A DNA stretch of 64,000 nucleotides, taken from NCBI GenBank assembly GCA_000963575.1, contig CP011077.1, positions 2,356,001 through 2,420,000 of the forward strand, given 5' to 3'. The notes below the pieces were generated by a model that saw nothing but the letters and a program-made list of their open reading frames with translations, had not been told where the DNA came from and did not search any database. The DNA is from Klebsiella michiganensis (GTDB lineage Bacteria; Pseudomonadota; Gammaproteobacteria; Enterobacterales; Enterobacteriaceae). The number at the start of each line of letters is the position of its first letter. Position 1 is the stretch's first letter. A program made the position numbers and the translations under genes. This document shows positions 48,385 through 56,666 of the stretch, in pieces.

Positions 48385-50526
48385 ATGAATCGCATTCCTT
48401 TTGGTTCTACTTTCGTTCGCCAGGCACTTCTTAATTCAAAATTATTAATCATTTCAACCTTCATCGTGGGCGCCCCGGCTTTTGCCGCCGACAAACCGAA
48501 GGAAGACACCTTAACCGTGGTCGCCAACGCGAACCCGGATGGCTCACCAACCAGCTATACCCAGGATGACTCCACCATCGCCTCCCGCAGCAAAACGCCG
48601 CGCAGCGAAATCCCTCAGTCCGTTAGCGTCGTGACGCCGCAGGTGATTGACGACTACGCGGTCACCTCGGTCAATGATGCGATGAAGTTCGTCAGCGGCG
48701 TCACGCAGAGTAATACCCTCGGCGGCATCGAGGACGGCTTTGTCAAACGTGGGTTTGGCTCGAACAGCGATGGCTCCGTGTTCATTGACGGCGTGCGCAG
48801 CAACCAGGGCCTGGCGATGGACTCCAGCATCGATCGTGTCGAGGTGCTGAAAGGCTCGGCCTCCCTGCTCTACGGCATTCTGAATCCCGGGGGCGTGATT
48901 AACCTCGTTAGCAAGAAGCCGCAGTACACCTGGAACACACACGTCAGCGGCACCAGCAGCAGCAATGGCGGCGGTTCCGGGATGGTGGACGTCACCGGCC
49001 CGCTCGGCAACGGCTTCGCCTTCCGGCTGGTCGCGGAGCGCCAGCATGAAGGTTACTGGCGTAACTTTGGTACCGACGAACACACGCTTATTGCCCCGTC
49101 GCTAAGCTGGTACGGCGATAAAGCCTCTTTCAATATCAGCTATGTAGAATACAAGTTTGATATTCCGTATGACCGCGGCACGGCATTTATCAACGGCAAA
49201 CCGCTGAACATCCCTTACGATCGCCGCATTGATGATTACGCCAACCACGCCTGGGGCAAAAATAAGCGCCTGACGACCAACTACGCGTACAAGCTGGATG
49301 ACACCTGGGAAACTAACCTGAACTACGCCTGGATGCAGCGCCGCTACGACAGTAACGAAGTGCGTGCCACGGCGGTGGATCCTAACAGCGGTCTGGTTTC
49401 CCGCCGGGCTGATGCTAACCGTGGCTTTAACCACCAGACGGATTATGCCTCCTGGGACATCAGCGGTAGCCCTGAATTGCTGGGCATGACCCACGACATC
49501 ACGCTCGGGGCGGATTACGAGCAGAACGAAACTTACAAAAAGTATTCCTACCGTGGGAAGGTGACGAAAACCTTCAACATGTATAACCCGGTGTACGGCG
49601 TCTCGCCGGTAACCAACGGCAGTACCTATAGCGACTCCAACAGTAACCTGCGCACAAACCTCTACAGCCGCTCCGTGTTTGCGAAAGACAGCATTCACCT
49701 GACGGACGAGTGGATTGCCGTGCTGGGTGGCCGCCTGCAGCGCTATACCCAAACCTCCAGCGCCGGCTGGGTGAACCCACAAACCACGCTGGAAGACCGG
49801 GGTAATGCTTTCCTGCCGCAGCTGGGGCTGGTGTATAAAATCGTGCCTGACGTTTCGCTGTACGGCAGCTATAGCAAGTCGTTCACCCCGTCCACCCAAA
49901 CGGACGACAACGGTAATGTCGCTTCCACCGAAAAAGGCACCACCTGGGAAGTCGGCGCGAAATGGCAGATGTCGCCTCGCCTGACCAGCAGCCTGGCGCT
50001 CTACCGCATTGATGAAAAAGACATGTCGGTATTTATCAACGGCGTGACCCGCAACATCCCGAAAGCACGCTCTACCGGTGCGGAATTAGAGCTTAACGGC
50101 GAAATTGCGCAGGACTGGAACCTGACGGCGAACTACAGCTATGACAAAACTGAGATAGTTGAAGACGACATCAATCCGGTGAACGTCGGTAACCGTCTGG
50201 TGAATGCGCCGACAACCATGGGCGGGCTTTACCTCAGCCATACCCTGCGTTTCTCCTGGCTGCCGGGTGAGTTACGCCTGGGCGGCGGCGGGCGCTATGT
50301 CGGGAGCCGCGCGGGCGATCCGGAAAACAGCTTCACCATGCCGGCTTACACCGTGGCGGATGCATTCGTCGCCTGGGACAGCAAGCTGGTCGGCAAAAAT
50401 ACCGAGCTGAAGCTGAACGTCAAAAACCTGTTTGACCGCGAGTACTACGAGTCAAGCGCCGGTAACCTGCGCGTTATCGAAGGTGAGCCGCGCACCGTTT
50501 ATCTTTCCGCAAGCGTGGATTTCTGA
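48385..50526 (+). CDS. TonB-dependent siderophore receptor
   Basis: 713-aa outer-membrane receptor of the FhuA/FcuA-like class. The signal peptide is about residues 1-34 (ending PAFA), the TonB box region is EDTLTVVA at 40-47, and the plug domain holds IPQSVSVVTPQVIDDYAVTS and RVEVLKGSASLLYGILNPGG. A 22-strand barrel ends with the terminal Phe of YLSASVDF. Ferrichrome or a similar hydroxamate is the likely ligand class; the exact one is unknown. It is followed immediately by a binding-protein gene (one base between stop and start codons) and preceded by a Fur-like site. Confidence 0.9.
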   Translation: MNRIPFGSTFVRQALLNSKLLIISTFIVGAPAFAADKPKEDTLTVVANANPDGSPTSYTQDDSTIASRSKTPRSEIPQSVSVVTPQVIDDYAVTSVNDAMKFVSGVTQSNTLGGIEDGFVKRGFGSNSDGSVFIDGVRSNQGLAMDSSIDRVEVLKGSASLLYGILNPGGVINLVSKKPQYTWNTHVSGTSSSNGGGSGMVDVTGPLGNGFAFRLVAERQHEGYWRNFGTDEHTLIAPSLSWYGDKASFNISYVEYKFDIPYDRGTAFINGKPLNIPYDRRIDDYANHAWGKNKRLTTNYAYKLDDTWETNLNYAWMQRRYDSNEVRATAVDPNSGLVSRRADANRGFNHQTDYASWDISGSPELLGMTHDITLGADYEQNETYKKYSYRGKVTKTFNMYNPVYGVSPVTNGSTYSDSNSNLRTNLYSRSVFAKDSIHLTDEWIAVLGGRLQRYTQTSSAGWVNPQTTLEDRGNAFLPQLGLVYKIVPDVSLYGSYSKSFTPSTQTDDNGNVASTEKGTTWEVGAKWQMSPRLTSSLALYRIDEKDMSVFINGVTRNIPKARSTGAELELNGEIAQDWNLTANYSYDKTEIVEDDINPVNVGNRLVNAPTTMGGLYLSHTLRFSWLPGELRLGGGGRYVGSRAGDPENSFTMPAYTVADAFVAWDSKLVGKNTELKLNVKNLFDREYYESSAGNLRVIEGEPRTVYLSASVDF

Positions 50527-50527
50527 G

Positions 50528-51625
50528 ATGAAAAAATCGCTGTTACTCGCGGCCCTGCTGACACTCAGTGTCGGCAGTCAGGCCAAAACGATAACCGATA
50601 TCCTGCAGCGGAAAGTTGAAGTGCCGGATAATCCGCAGCGCCTTGTCGTTGGCGAAAGCCGGATGATCTACACGCTCGCGCTGGTAGAGGACGGTAACCC
50701 GGCGAAGCGCGTTGTGGGCTGGCCGGCGGATTTACAGCGTCTGGACCCGCAGACCTGGAACCGCTACACCACGGCGTTCCCGGCTATCAAAGACATCCCG
50801 ATTATCGGCAATAACAACTTCTCGCAGATAAGCGTGGAGAAGGTTATCGCCCTGCATCCGGACCTGGTGATTTTGCCGATTTACGCCAAAAAAGAGAGCA
50901 ATCACGACAGCTTTCTTAGCCAGCTGACGCAGGCGCATATTCCGGTGATCTACGTCGATTTTCGTGTCGATCAGCTGAATAACACCGTTCCAAGCCTGCG
51001 TATTCTTGGCGAAGCGCTAAACGACCAGCCGAAAACGGAAAAGTTTATCGCCTTTTATCAAAAGCATATGGAGAAAATTGCCAAACGCTTAGCCGGAAAT
51101 AAGCCGATAAAGCCAACGGTAATGCTCCAGCTGCATTTGGGGGATAAAAGCGACTGCTGTACTACCGTCGGGCGCGGCAACCTGGCCGATCTGCTGGCTT
51201 TTGCCGGCGGGGATAACATTGCCGTGAGCCGCTTCCCTGGCGTTTATGGCAAGATTTCCCCCGAGGCGCTGTTGACGGTTAACCCGGATATTTACATCGC
51301 CACCGGCAGCGCCGGGCCGGGTCAAACTGGCCGGCTGCAGCTGGGCTCGGAAGTGACGGCCGCTCAGGCACAGGAAAGCTTTTCCGGGGTGCTTGGCCAG
51401 CAGAAAGTGATTTCGAATCTGAACGCAATTCAGCACGGAAAAGCCTGGGCGGTATGGCATAACTTCTACCTCTCCCCGTGGCATTTACTGGACGTCGAGT
51501 TCTTTGCCAAAACCTTTCACCCACAGTTATTCGCGGATATGGACCCGCAGCAAACGCTGGATGAGATGAACCAACAGTTCCTGGCCGTGAAAGAAACGGG
51601 CACTTACTGGACGAAGCTGAAATAA
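50528..51625 (+). CDS. ABC-type iron-chelate substrate-binding protein
   Basis: 365-aa periplasmic protein with a signal peptide (MKKSLLLAALLTLSVGSQAK). The FecB/BtuF-like two-lobe domain contains ITDILQRKVEVPDNPQRLVV, VEKVIALHPDLVILPIYAKK and HLGDKSDCCTTVGRGNLADL. It is related in layout to the binding protein encoded upstream of tyrP, including the Cys-Cys pair. It starts one base after the receptor stop, so the pair is one transcript: receptor plus periplasmic carrier. The permease and ATPase must be supplied from elsewhere. Confidence 0.83.
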   Translation: MKKSLLLAALLTLSVGSQAKTITDILQRKVEVPDNPQRLVVGESRMIYTLALVEDGNPAKRVVGWPADLQRLDPQTWNRYTTAFPAIKDIPIIGNNNFSQISVEKVIALHPDLVILPIYAKKESNHDSFLSQLTQAHIPVIYVDFRVDQLNNTVPSLRILGEALNDQPKTEKFIAFYQKHMEKIAKRLAGNKPIKPTVMLQLHLGDKSDCCTTVGRGNLADLLAFAGGDNIAVSRFPGVYGKISPEALLTVNPDIYIATGSAGPGQTGRLQLGSEVTAAQAQESFSGVLGQQKVISNLNAIQHGKAWAVWHNFYLSPWHLLDVEFFAKTFHPQLFADMDPQQTLDEMNQQFLAVKETGTYWTKLK

Positions 51626-51632
51626 CCTGAAC

Positions 51633-51664
51633 GCGGGTCAGGCTCTCTGACCCGCCAATTTTAC
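51633..51664 (+). terminator. Terminator of the receptor operon
   Basis: GCGGGTCAG/CTGACCCGC form a 9-bp stem with loop GCTCT, followed by CAATTTT. Lies eight bases after the binding-protein stop. Confidence 0.82.
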
Positions 51665-51728
51665 TGGTTGTATCTTTCACTCCTCGGGTAGACAGTAGTC
51701 AAAACCTGTCTCTTTCTATGAGGTGTTA

Positions 51729-52226
51729 ATGTCAACCACGTCTCCCGCTACACCCACCCTTCACCTTCTCTGCGGTAAAATTGCCGCCGGTAAATCCACC
51801 CTTAGCGCGAAGCTTATGGCCGCCCCCAACACCATTCTGGTCAGTGAAGACAGCTGGCTTGCGGCGCTTTATGGCGAGCAAATGCACAGCGTGGCGGATT
51901 ACGTGGCGTACTCAGGCAAGTTGAAAACCGCGCTAACGCCGCATCTCGTTTCCCTGCTGAGGTGTGGGCTCTCGGTGGTGCTGGATTTTCCAGCCAATAC
52001 GCTGGCAAACCGGCAGTGGATGAAAACGGTGATTGACCAGGCCGGGGTGGATAACCGCCTGCATTATCTGGATGTGCCGGATAACGTTTGCCGGGAGAGA
52101 TTACGCGCCCGCAACAGCAGCGGAACGCACGATTTTGCCGCCACGGACGCACAGTTTGACTTAATTACCCGTTACTTCGTTGCGCCCGACGAGCGCGAAG
52201 GATTTACGATAATCAGATATGCATAA
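51729..52226 (+). CDS. P-loop kinase-like ATP-binding protein
   Basis: 165-aa protein of the predicted-kinase group. Walker A is CGKIAAGKSTL near residues 15-25, followed by ILVSEDSWLAALYGEQ and the strand VVLDFPANTLANRQWMK. A LID-like region with Arg residues (RERLRARNSSGTHDF) may bind phosphate. It resembles small AAA_33-type kinases whose substrates are unknown. ATG with GAGG upstream is used. It stands alone between the iron operon terminator and the convergent pptA gene. Confidence 0.75.
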   Translation: MSTTSPATPTLHLLCGKIAAGKSTLSAKLMAAPNTILVSEDSWLAALYGEQMHSVADYVAYSGKLKTALTPHLVSLLRCGLSVVLDFPANTLANRQWMKTVIDQAGVDNRLHYLDVPDNVCRERLRARNSSGTHDFAATDAQFDLITRYFVAPDEREGFTIIRYA

Positions 52227-52251
52227 GGTGACGTTGTCACCTTATGATTGA

Positions 52252-52482
52252 TTAAAGGCTGTAACCCGGCTTTTTCAACAGCGAATCCATCTCGGGTGCG
52301 ATTTGCGTATCCCATACTTCGGCTTTCCAGTTCGACTGCTCAACCATCTTCAGCGCCACGGAGAGCGACTCGTCCTTCGAGCCGAAGTGCTTTTTCAGCA
52401 CGTCGCACATCTCGCTGGCAACGGCCTGTTTCTGCTCATCGGTAAGGTCGCGAGGGAAACATTTAATTTCGATGTGTGGCAC
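52252..52482 (-). CDS. pptA: Tautomerase PptA (4-oxalocrotonate tautomerase family)
   Basis: 76-aa small tautomerase close to E. coli PptA (YdcE). It has Pro2, the catalytic base after removal of Met1 (MPHIEIKCFPRDL), and ends in MDSLLKKPGYSL. E. coli PptA shows phenylpyruvate tautomerase activity in vitro; the physiological substrate is unknown. It lies downstream of the betA terminator on the same strand. Confidence 0.9.
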   Translation of the reverse strand: MPHIEIKCFPRDLTDEQKQAVASEMCDVLKKHFGSKDESLSVALKMVEQSNWKAEVWDTQIAPEMDSLLKKPGYSL

Positions 52483-52555
52483 GGTGATTCTCCTTTTGTT
52501 GTTGAACAGTTGTTTTACTGCTTCACAAGGGGATCGGGCAAGGGCCGGGCAAAAG

Positions 52556-52579
52556 AAAGGCCAGTTTTTACTGGCCTTT
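52556..52579 (-). terminator. bet operon terminator
   Basis: AAAGGCCAG/CTGGCCTTT form a 9-bp stem. On the minus strand the stem is followed by CTTTT after the betA stop. It separates betA from pptA. Confidence 0.8.
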
Positions 52580-52584
52580 AATCG

Positions 52585-54270
52585 TTACTGGATTTTTCGA
52601 ACCGGTTCCTTTCTCACCGGCGCCTGTTCCGCTTTGTAATAGCGGGCGGTACTGCGAGGCAGCGGCGCTTTATTGCGAATGGCATCGGCAATCTTTTCAC
52701 CAATCATAATGGTGGTAGCGTTCAGGTTACCGGTGATGATCTGCGGCATAATTGAAGCATCAACCACGCGCAGCCCCTGCAGGCCGTGAACCCGGCCCTG
52801 CTCATCCACCACGGCCATTTCATCATGCCCCATCTTACAGCTGCCGCACGGGTGGAAAGCCGTTTCCGCATGATTACGCACAAACTCATCAAGCTGTTCG
52901 TCCGTCTGGCAGTCGAGGCCAGGGCTGATTTCGCGCCCACGGTATTTATCCAGCGCAGGCTGCCGCATGATCTCGCGGGTGATACGGATGGCGTCACGAA
53001 ACTCCTGCCAGTCCTGTTCGTGAGACATATAATTGAACAGAATACTTGGGTGCTCGTGCGGGTCGCGCGACTTGAGCTTCACGCGGCCACGGCTTGGGGA
53101 ACGCATAGAGCCGACGTGGCACTGGAAGCCGTGCTCTTTCACCGCGTTTGAGCCGTTGTAGTTAATCGCCACCGGCAGGAAATGGTACTGAATATTCGGC
53201 CAGCTAAACTCTGCACGGCTGCGAATAAAGCCCCCCGCTTCAAACTGGTTGCTTGCGCCAACGCCGGTACCATTGAACAGCCACTCTGCGCCGATTTTTG
53301 GCTGGTTGTACCATTGCAGCGCCGGGTAAAGCGACACCGGCTCTTTGCATTCGTACTGCAGGTACATTTCCAGGTGATCCTGAAGATTTTCACCTACGCC
53401 GGGCAGGTCGTGAATCACCGGGATCTCCATGCTCGCCAGGAATTCTGCATCGCCCACCCCAGAGCGTTGCAGAATTTGCGGGGAAGCAATCGCGCCGGCG
53501 CTCAGCAGAACTTCTTTGCGCGCTTTCGCCACGGAATGCACCGGAGTGTCTTTCACAAGGTATTCCACCCCAACGGCGCGTAAATTATCAAAGATGATAC
53601 GGTCAGTGGTTGCGTGGGTCACGATGGTCAGGTTCGCACGCTGCTTTGCCTCGTCGAGGTAGCCACGAGCGGTACTTGCGCGGCGGCCTTTAGGCGTCAC
53701 GGTGCGGTCCATCGGCCCAAAACCTTCCTGCTGGTAACCGTTCAAATCGTCGGTGCGCGGATAGCCCGCTTCCACGCCCGCCTCAATCATCGCGTGGAAC
53801 AGAGGATTATTACCCTGTTTAGGCGTGGTGACGGAGACCGGGCCTTCGCCGCCGTGATAATCGTTTGGGCCGATATCGCGGGTTTCCGCTTTCCGGTAGT
53901 AAGGCAGGCAGTCCAGATAGCTCCAGTTCTCCAGGCCCGGCATCGACGCCCAGTTGTCGAGGTCCATCGCGTTTCCGCGGATGTAACACATACCGTTAAT
54001 CAGGGATGAGCCGCCCAGCCCTTTGCCTCGCCCGCACTCCATGCGGCGGTTGTTCATAAACGGCTCTGGGTCTGTTTCATAAGCCCAGTTGTAGCGCCTG
54101 CCCTGCAGCGGAAACGCCAGTGCTGCGGGCATTTGGGTACGGAAGTCAAAGCGGTAATCCGGGCCACCGGCTTCAAGCAGCAGGACGCTGGTATCGGGAT
54201 CTTCCGTTAAACGTGCAGCTAAAACATTACCTGCGGAACCCGCTCCAATAATGATGTAATCAAATTCCAT
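52585..54270 (-). CDS. betA: Choline dehydrogenase BetA
   Basis: 561-aa FAD-dependent GMC oxidoreductase, membrane-associated, that oxidises choline to betaine aldehyde. The N-terminal FAD motif is YIIIGAGSAGNVLAARL at 5-21, the GMC signature GRGKGLGGSSLINGMCYIRG is clear, and the catalytic His lies in ETAFHPCGSCKMG. The C terminus carries a basic tail. It starts 19 bases after the betB stop. Third gene of the betI-betB-betA transcript. Confidence 0.96.
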   Translation of the reverse strand: MEFDYIIIGAGSAGNVLAARLTEDPDTSVLLLEAGGPDYRFDFRTQMPAALAFPLQGRRYNWAYETDPEPFMNNRRMECGRGKGLGGSSLINGMCYIRGNAMDLDNWASMPGLENWSYLDCLPYYRKAETRDIGPNDYHGGEGPVSVTTPKQGNNPLFHAMIEAGVEAGYPRTDDLNGYQQEGFGPMDRTVTPKGRRASTARGYLDEAKQRANLTIVTHATTDRIIFDNLRAVGVEYLVKDTPVHSVAKARKEVLLSAGAIASPQILQRSGVGDAEFLASMEIPVIHDLPGVGENLQDHLEMYLQYECKEPVSLYPALQWYNQPKIGAEWLFNGTGVGASNQFEAGGFIRSRAEFSWPNIQYHFLPVAINYNGSNAVKEHGFQCHVGSMRSPSRGRVKLKSRDPHEHPSILFNYMSHEQDWQEFRDAIRITREIMRQPALDKYRGREISPGLDCQTDEQLDEFVRNHAETAFHPCGSCKMGHDEMAVVDEQGRVHGLQGLRVVDASIMPQIITGNLNATTIMIGEKIADAIRNKAPLPRSTARYYKAEQAPVRKEPVRKIQ

Positions 54271-54289
54271 TCATCCTCCTCAGGTGGGG

Positions 54290-55762
54290 TTAAAAGATTG
54301 ACTGATAGGTGCCCATCTCCAGTTGGATTGACTTAACCTGGGTATAGCTTTGCAGCGTCATCAGGCCATTCTCGCGGCCAATGCCGGAATGCTTGTAACC
54401 GCCGACCGGCATCTCCGCGGCAGACTCGCCCCAGGTGTTGATCCAGCAAATGCCGGCTTCAAGCTGATGGATAACGCGGTGCGCGCGAGTGAGATCGTTA
54501 GTCACAACTCCGGCAGCGAGGCCGTAATCCGTGTCGTTGGCGCGGCGAATCACTTCTTCCTCGCTGTCATAGCTGAGGATCGACATCACCGGGCCGAAGA
54601 TCTCTTCCCGGACGATTTTCATCTCATCGCGGCAGTCGGTGAATACGGTTGGTGCCACCCAAGCCCCGTTATCAAAGCCTTCCCCGCGTAGTTTGTCGCC
54701 CCCGCACAGCAGCGTGGCGCCCTCTTCGCGGCCAGACTCGATGTAGCGCATGACGTTTTCGCGGTGCGGGAAACTGACCAGCGGGCCAAAGTTGGTTTGC
54801 GGATCCATGACATCGCCCGCGCGAATGCGGCCCACGCGTTCCACAATTTTCTTCTCAAATTCCGCTTTCAACGCCGCAGGAATAAATACCCGGGTACCGT
54901 TGGTGCAGACCTGGCCGGAGCTGTAGAAGTTGGCCATCATCGCGATGTCCGCCGCCAGGTTGAGATCTGCGTCGTCGAAGATAACCAGCGGAGATTTGCC
55001 CCCCAGCTCCATCGTGACCTGTTTCAGCGTCGAACCGGCAGCATTCGCCATCACTTTCTTACCGCTGACAACGCCGCCAGTGAAGGAAACTTTGGCGATG
55101 CCCGGATGTTCCGTTAGCCGTTGGCCAGTCTCCGCCCCAAGCCCAGGCAGAACGTTAAAGACGCCGTCCGGCACGCCGGCCTCGGTGTAAATTTCTGCCA
55201 GCTTAAGGGCGGTAAGCGGCGTCACTTCGCTCGGTTTGAAGATCATCGCATTGCCAGCGGCAAGCGCAGGGGCAGACTTCCAAAGCGCAATCTGAATCGG
55301 GTAGTTCCACGCCCCAATCCCTGCGACAACGCCTAATGGCTCCCGACGGGTGTAGACAAATGAGCTATCCCGCAGCGGGATCTGCTGACCTTCGAGGGTG
55401 GTTGTCAGCCCGGCGTAATACTCCAGTACGTCTGCGCCGGTGACGATATCCACGCTGGAGGTTTCGCTGAAAGCTTTGCCGGTATCGAGCGTTTCCAGTT
55501 CGGCCAGCTCATCGTTACGCTCGCGCAGAATCTCAACGGCGCGGCGCAGAATGCGTGCTCGCTCCACAGGCGTTTTTGCAGCCCATACCTTCTGCCCTTT
55601 CTTTGCCGCGGCAACGGCGTGGTCAACGTCTTCCCGGCCTGCGGCCTGAACGACCGCCAGCACTTCGCCATTGGCCGGGTTGATGGTTTCAAACGTTTTA
55701 CCACTTCGCGCGGCGACGTAGCCCCCGTCGATATAAAGCTGTTGTTCACCAAATCGGGACAT
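54290..55762 (-). CDS. betB: Betaine aldehyde dehydrogenase BetB
   Basis: 490-aa NAD-dependent aldehyde dehydrogenase that makes glycine betaine. Catalytic Glu is in VTMELGGKSPLVIF and catalytic Cys in SSGQVCTNGTRVFI; FTGGVVSGKKVM is the NAD-binding loop. It is the usual family length. The start lies 16 bases after the betI stop. Betaine made by BetA/BetB protects against osmotic stress. Confidence 0.96.
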   Translation of the reverse strand: MSRFGEQQLYIDGGYVAARSGKTFETINPANGEVLAVVQAAGREDVDHAVAAAKKGQKVWAAKTPVERARILRRAVEILRERNDELAELETLDTGKAFSETSSVDIVTGADVLEYYAGLTTTLEGQQIPLRDSSFVYTRREPLGVVAGIGAWNYPIQIALWKSAPALAAGNAMIFKPSEVTPLTALKLAEIYTEAGVPDGVFNVLPGLGAETGQRLTEHPGIAKVSFTGGVVSGKKVMANAAGSTLKQVTMELGGKSPLVIFDDADLNLAADIAMMANFYSSGQVCTNGTRVFIPAALKAEFEKKIVERVGRIRAGDVMDPQTNFGPLVSFPHRENVMRYIESGREEGATLLCGGDKLRGEGFDNGAWVAPTVFTDCRDEMKIVREEIFGPVMSILSYDSEEEVIRRANDTDYGLAAGVVTNDLTRAHRVIHQLEAGICWINTWGESAAEMPVGGYKHSGIGRENGLMTLQSYTQVKSIQLEMGTYQSIF

Positions 55763-55778
55763 AATTTCTCCTTACTAA

Positions 55779-56375
55779 TTACTTTTTCACCGCAGCAATA
55801 AGATGCTGGTTGATAAATTGCGTAGTCAGTACGCTCGCTGCTTTGCGGTCAAACGGTTTGCCGCTTAAGGCCGCACGCAGCCACAGGCCATCTATCAGTG
55901 CGGCGAGGCCGTAGCCCGCCAGCCTGGCTTCTTCTTGCGGCAGTTCGCGCCTGAACTCGGCGGTGAGCGTGGACAGCAGACGGCGACTGCTCACCTGTTG
56001 TAATCGGTACAACATCGGCTGGTGCATGCTGCTGGCCCAAAACGCCAGCCAGGCTTTCATGGCCGCGCTGTGGGTCTGGGTATCGTCAAAATTCCCGTCC
56101 ACAATCGCGCACAATCGCCGCGCGGCAGAAGCGCCGGGCAAAGCCTTCAGCCGGCCCACTACCGCATCGCGGAGCTGGGCCGTAACGTCCCGCATGGTGG
56201 CTTCCAGCAGGCCATTTTTATCCTGAAAATAATGGCTGATGATGCCGGTAGAGACCCCGGCGCGGCGGGCAATTTGCGCCACCGTGGCATCATGCATTCC
56301 AACCTCATTTATTGCGTTTAAGGTGGCGTCAATCAGCTGCCGCCGCCGTATCGGCTGCATACCTTTTTTGGGCAT
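55779..56375 (-). CDS. betI: Choline-responsive repressor BetI (TetR family)
   Basis: 198-aa TetR regulator. MPKKGMQPIRRRQLIDATLN opens the DNA-binding domain, and VAQIARRAGVSTGIISHYFQ is the helix-turn-helix with the conserved BetI recognition helix. BetI represses bet genes and is released by choline. First gene of the betIBA unit, divergent from betT, with a perfect palindrome between them. Confidence 0.95.
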   Translation of the reverse strand: MPKKGMQPIRRRQLIDATLNAINEVGMHDATVAQIARRAGVSTGIISHYFQDKNGLLEATMRDVTAQLRDAVVGRLKALPGASAARRLCAIVDGNFDDTQTHSAAMKAWLAFWASSMHQPMLYRLQQVSSRRLLSTLTAEFRRELPQEEARLAGYGLAALIDGLWLRAALSGKPFDRKAASVLTTQFINQHLIAAVKK

Positions 56376-56423
56376 GGCCTCGCTCCATTCATAAATAATT
56401 ATTATCTATTTAAGCGTTTATTG

Positions 56424-56437
56424 ATTGAACGTTCAAT
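56424..56437. promoter_or_regulatory. BetI operator
   Basis: ATTGAACGTTCAAT is a perfect 14-bp palindrome in the betI-betT divergent gap, nearly the same as the E. coli BetI site. The gap is AT-rich with several possible -10 elements. No separate ArcA site was recognised. Confidence 0.85.
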
Positions 56438-56666
56438 ATAAAATGTGTATTAATTGTTACGCAAAGGCAAGAAAACAGCGAAATAGTCGCTTTTCGGACA
56501 ATAAAAATGAGGATTTTATTTGAATAAATTCAATGCATTAATATGAAAACCGCGATCAAGACCTTAAATTGATTATGGAATTGTTAAAAAACAATCTCAC
56601 CTGCATTCAAAAGAAAAACTTAACTGCTCATCTGAGTAGTCACCGTTACTTAACCTGAGGTAATCG

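Noticed and set aside
49102..49899. Open frame of 265 codons opposite the siderophore receptor
   Set aside because: Antisense to conserved receptor sequence and of no recognisable domain.
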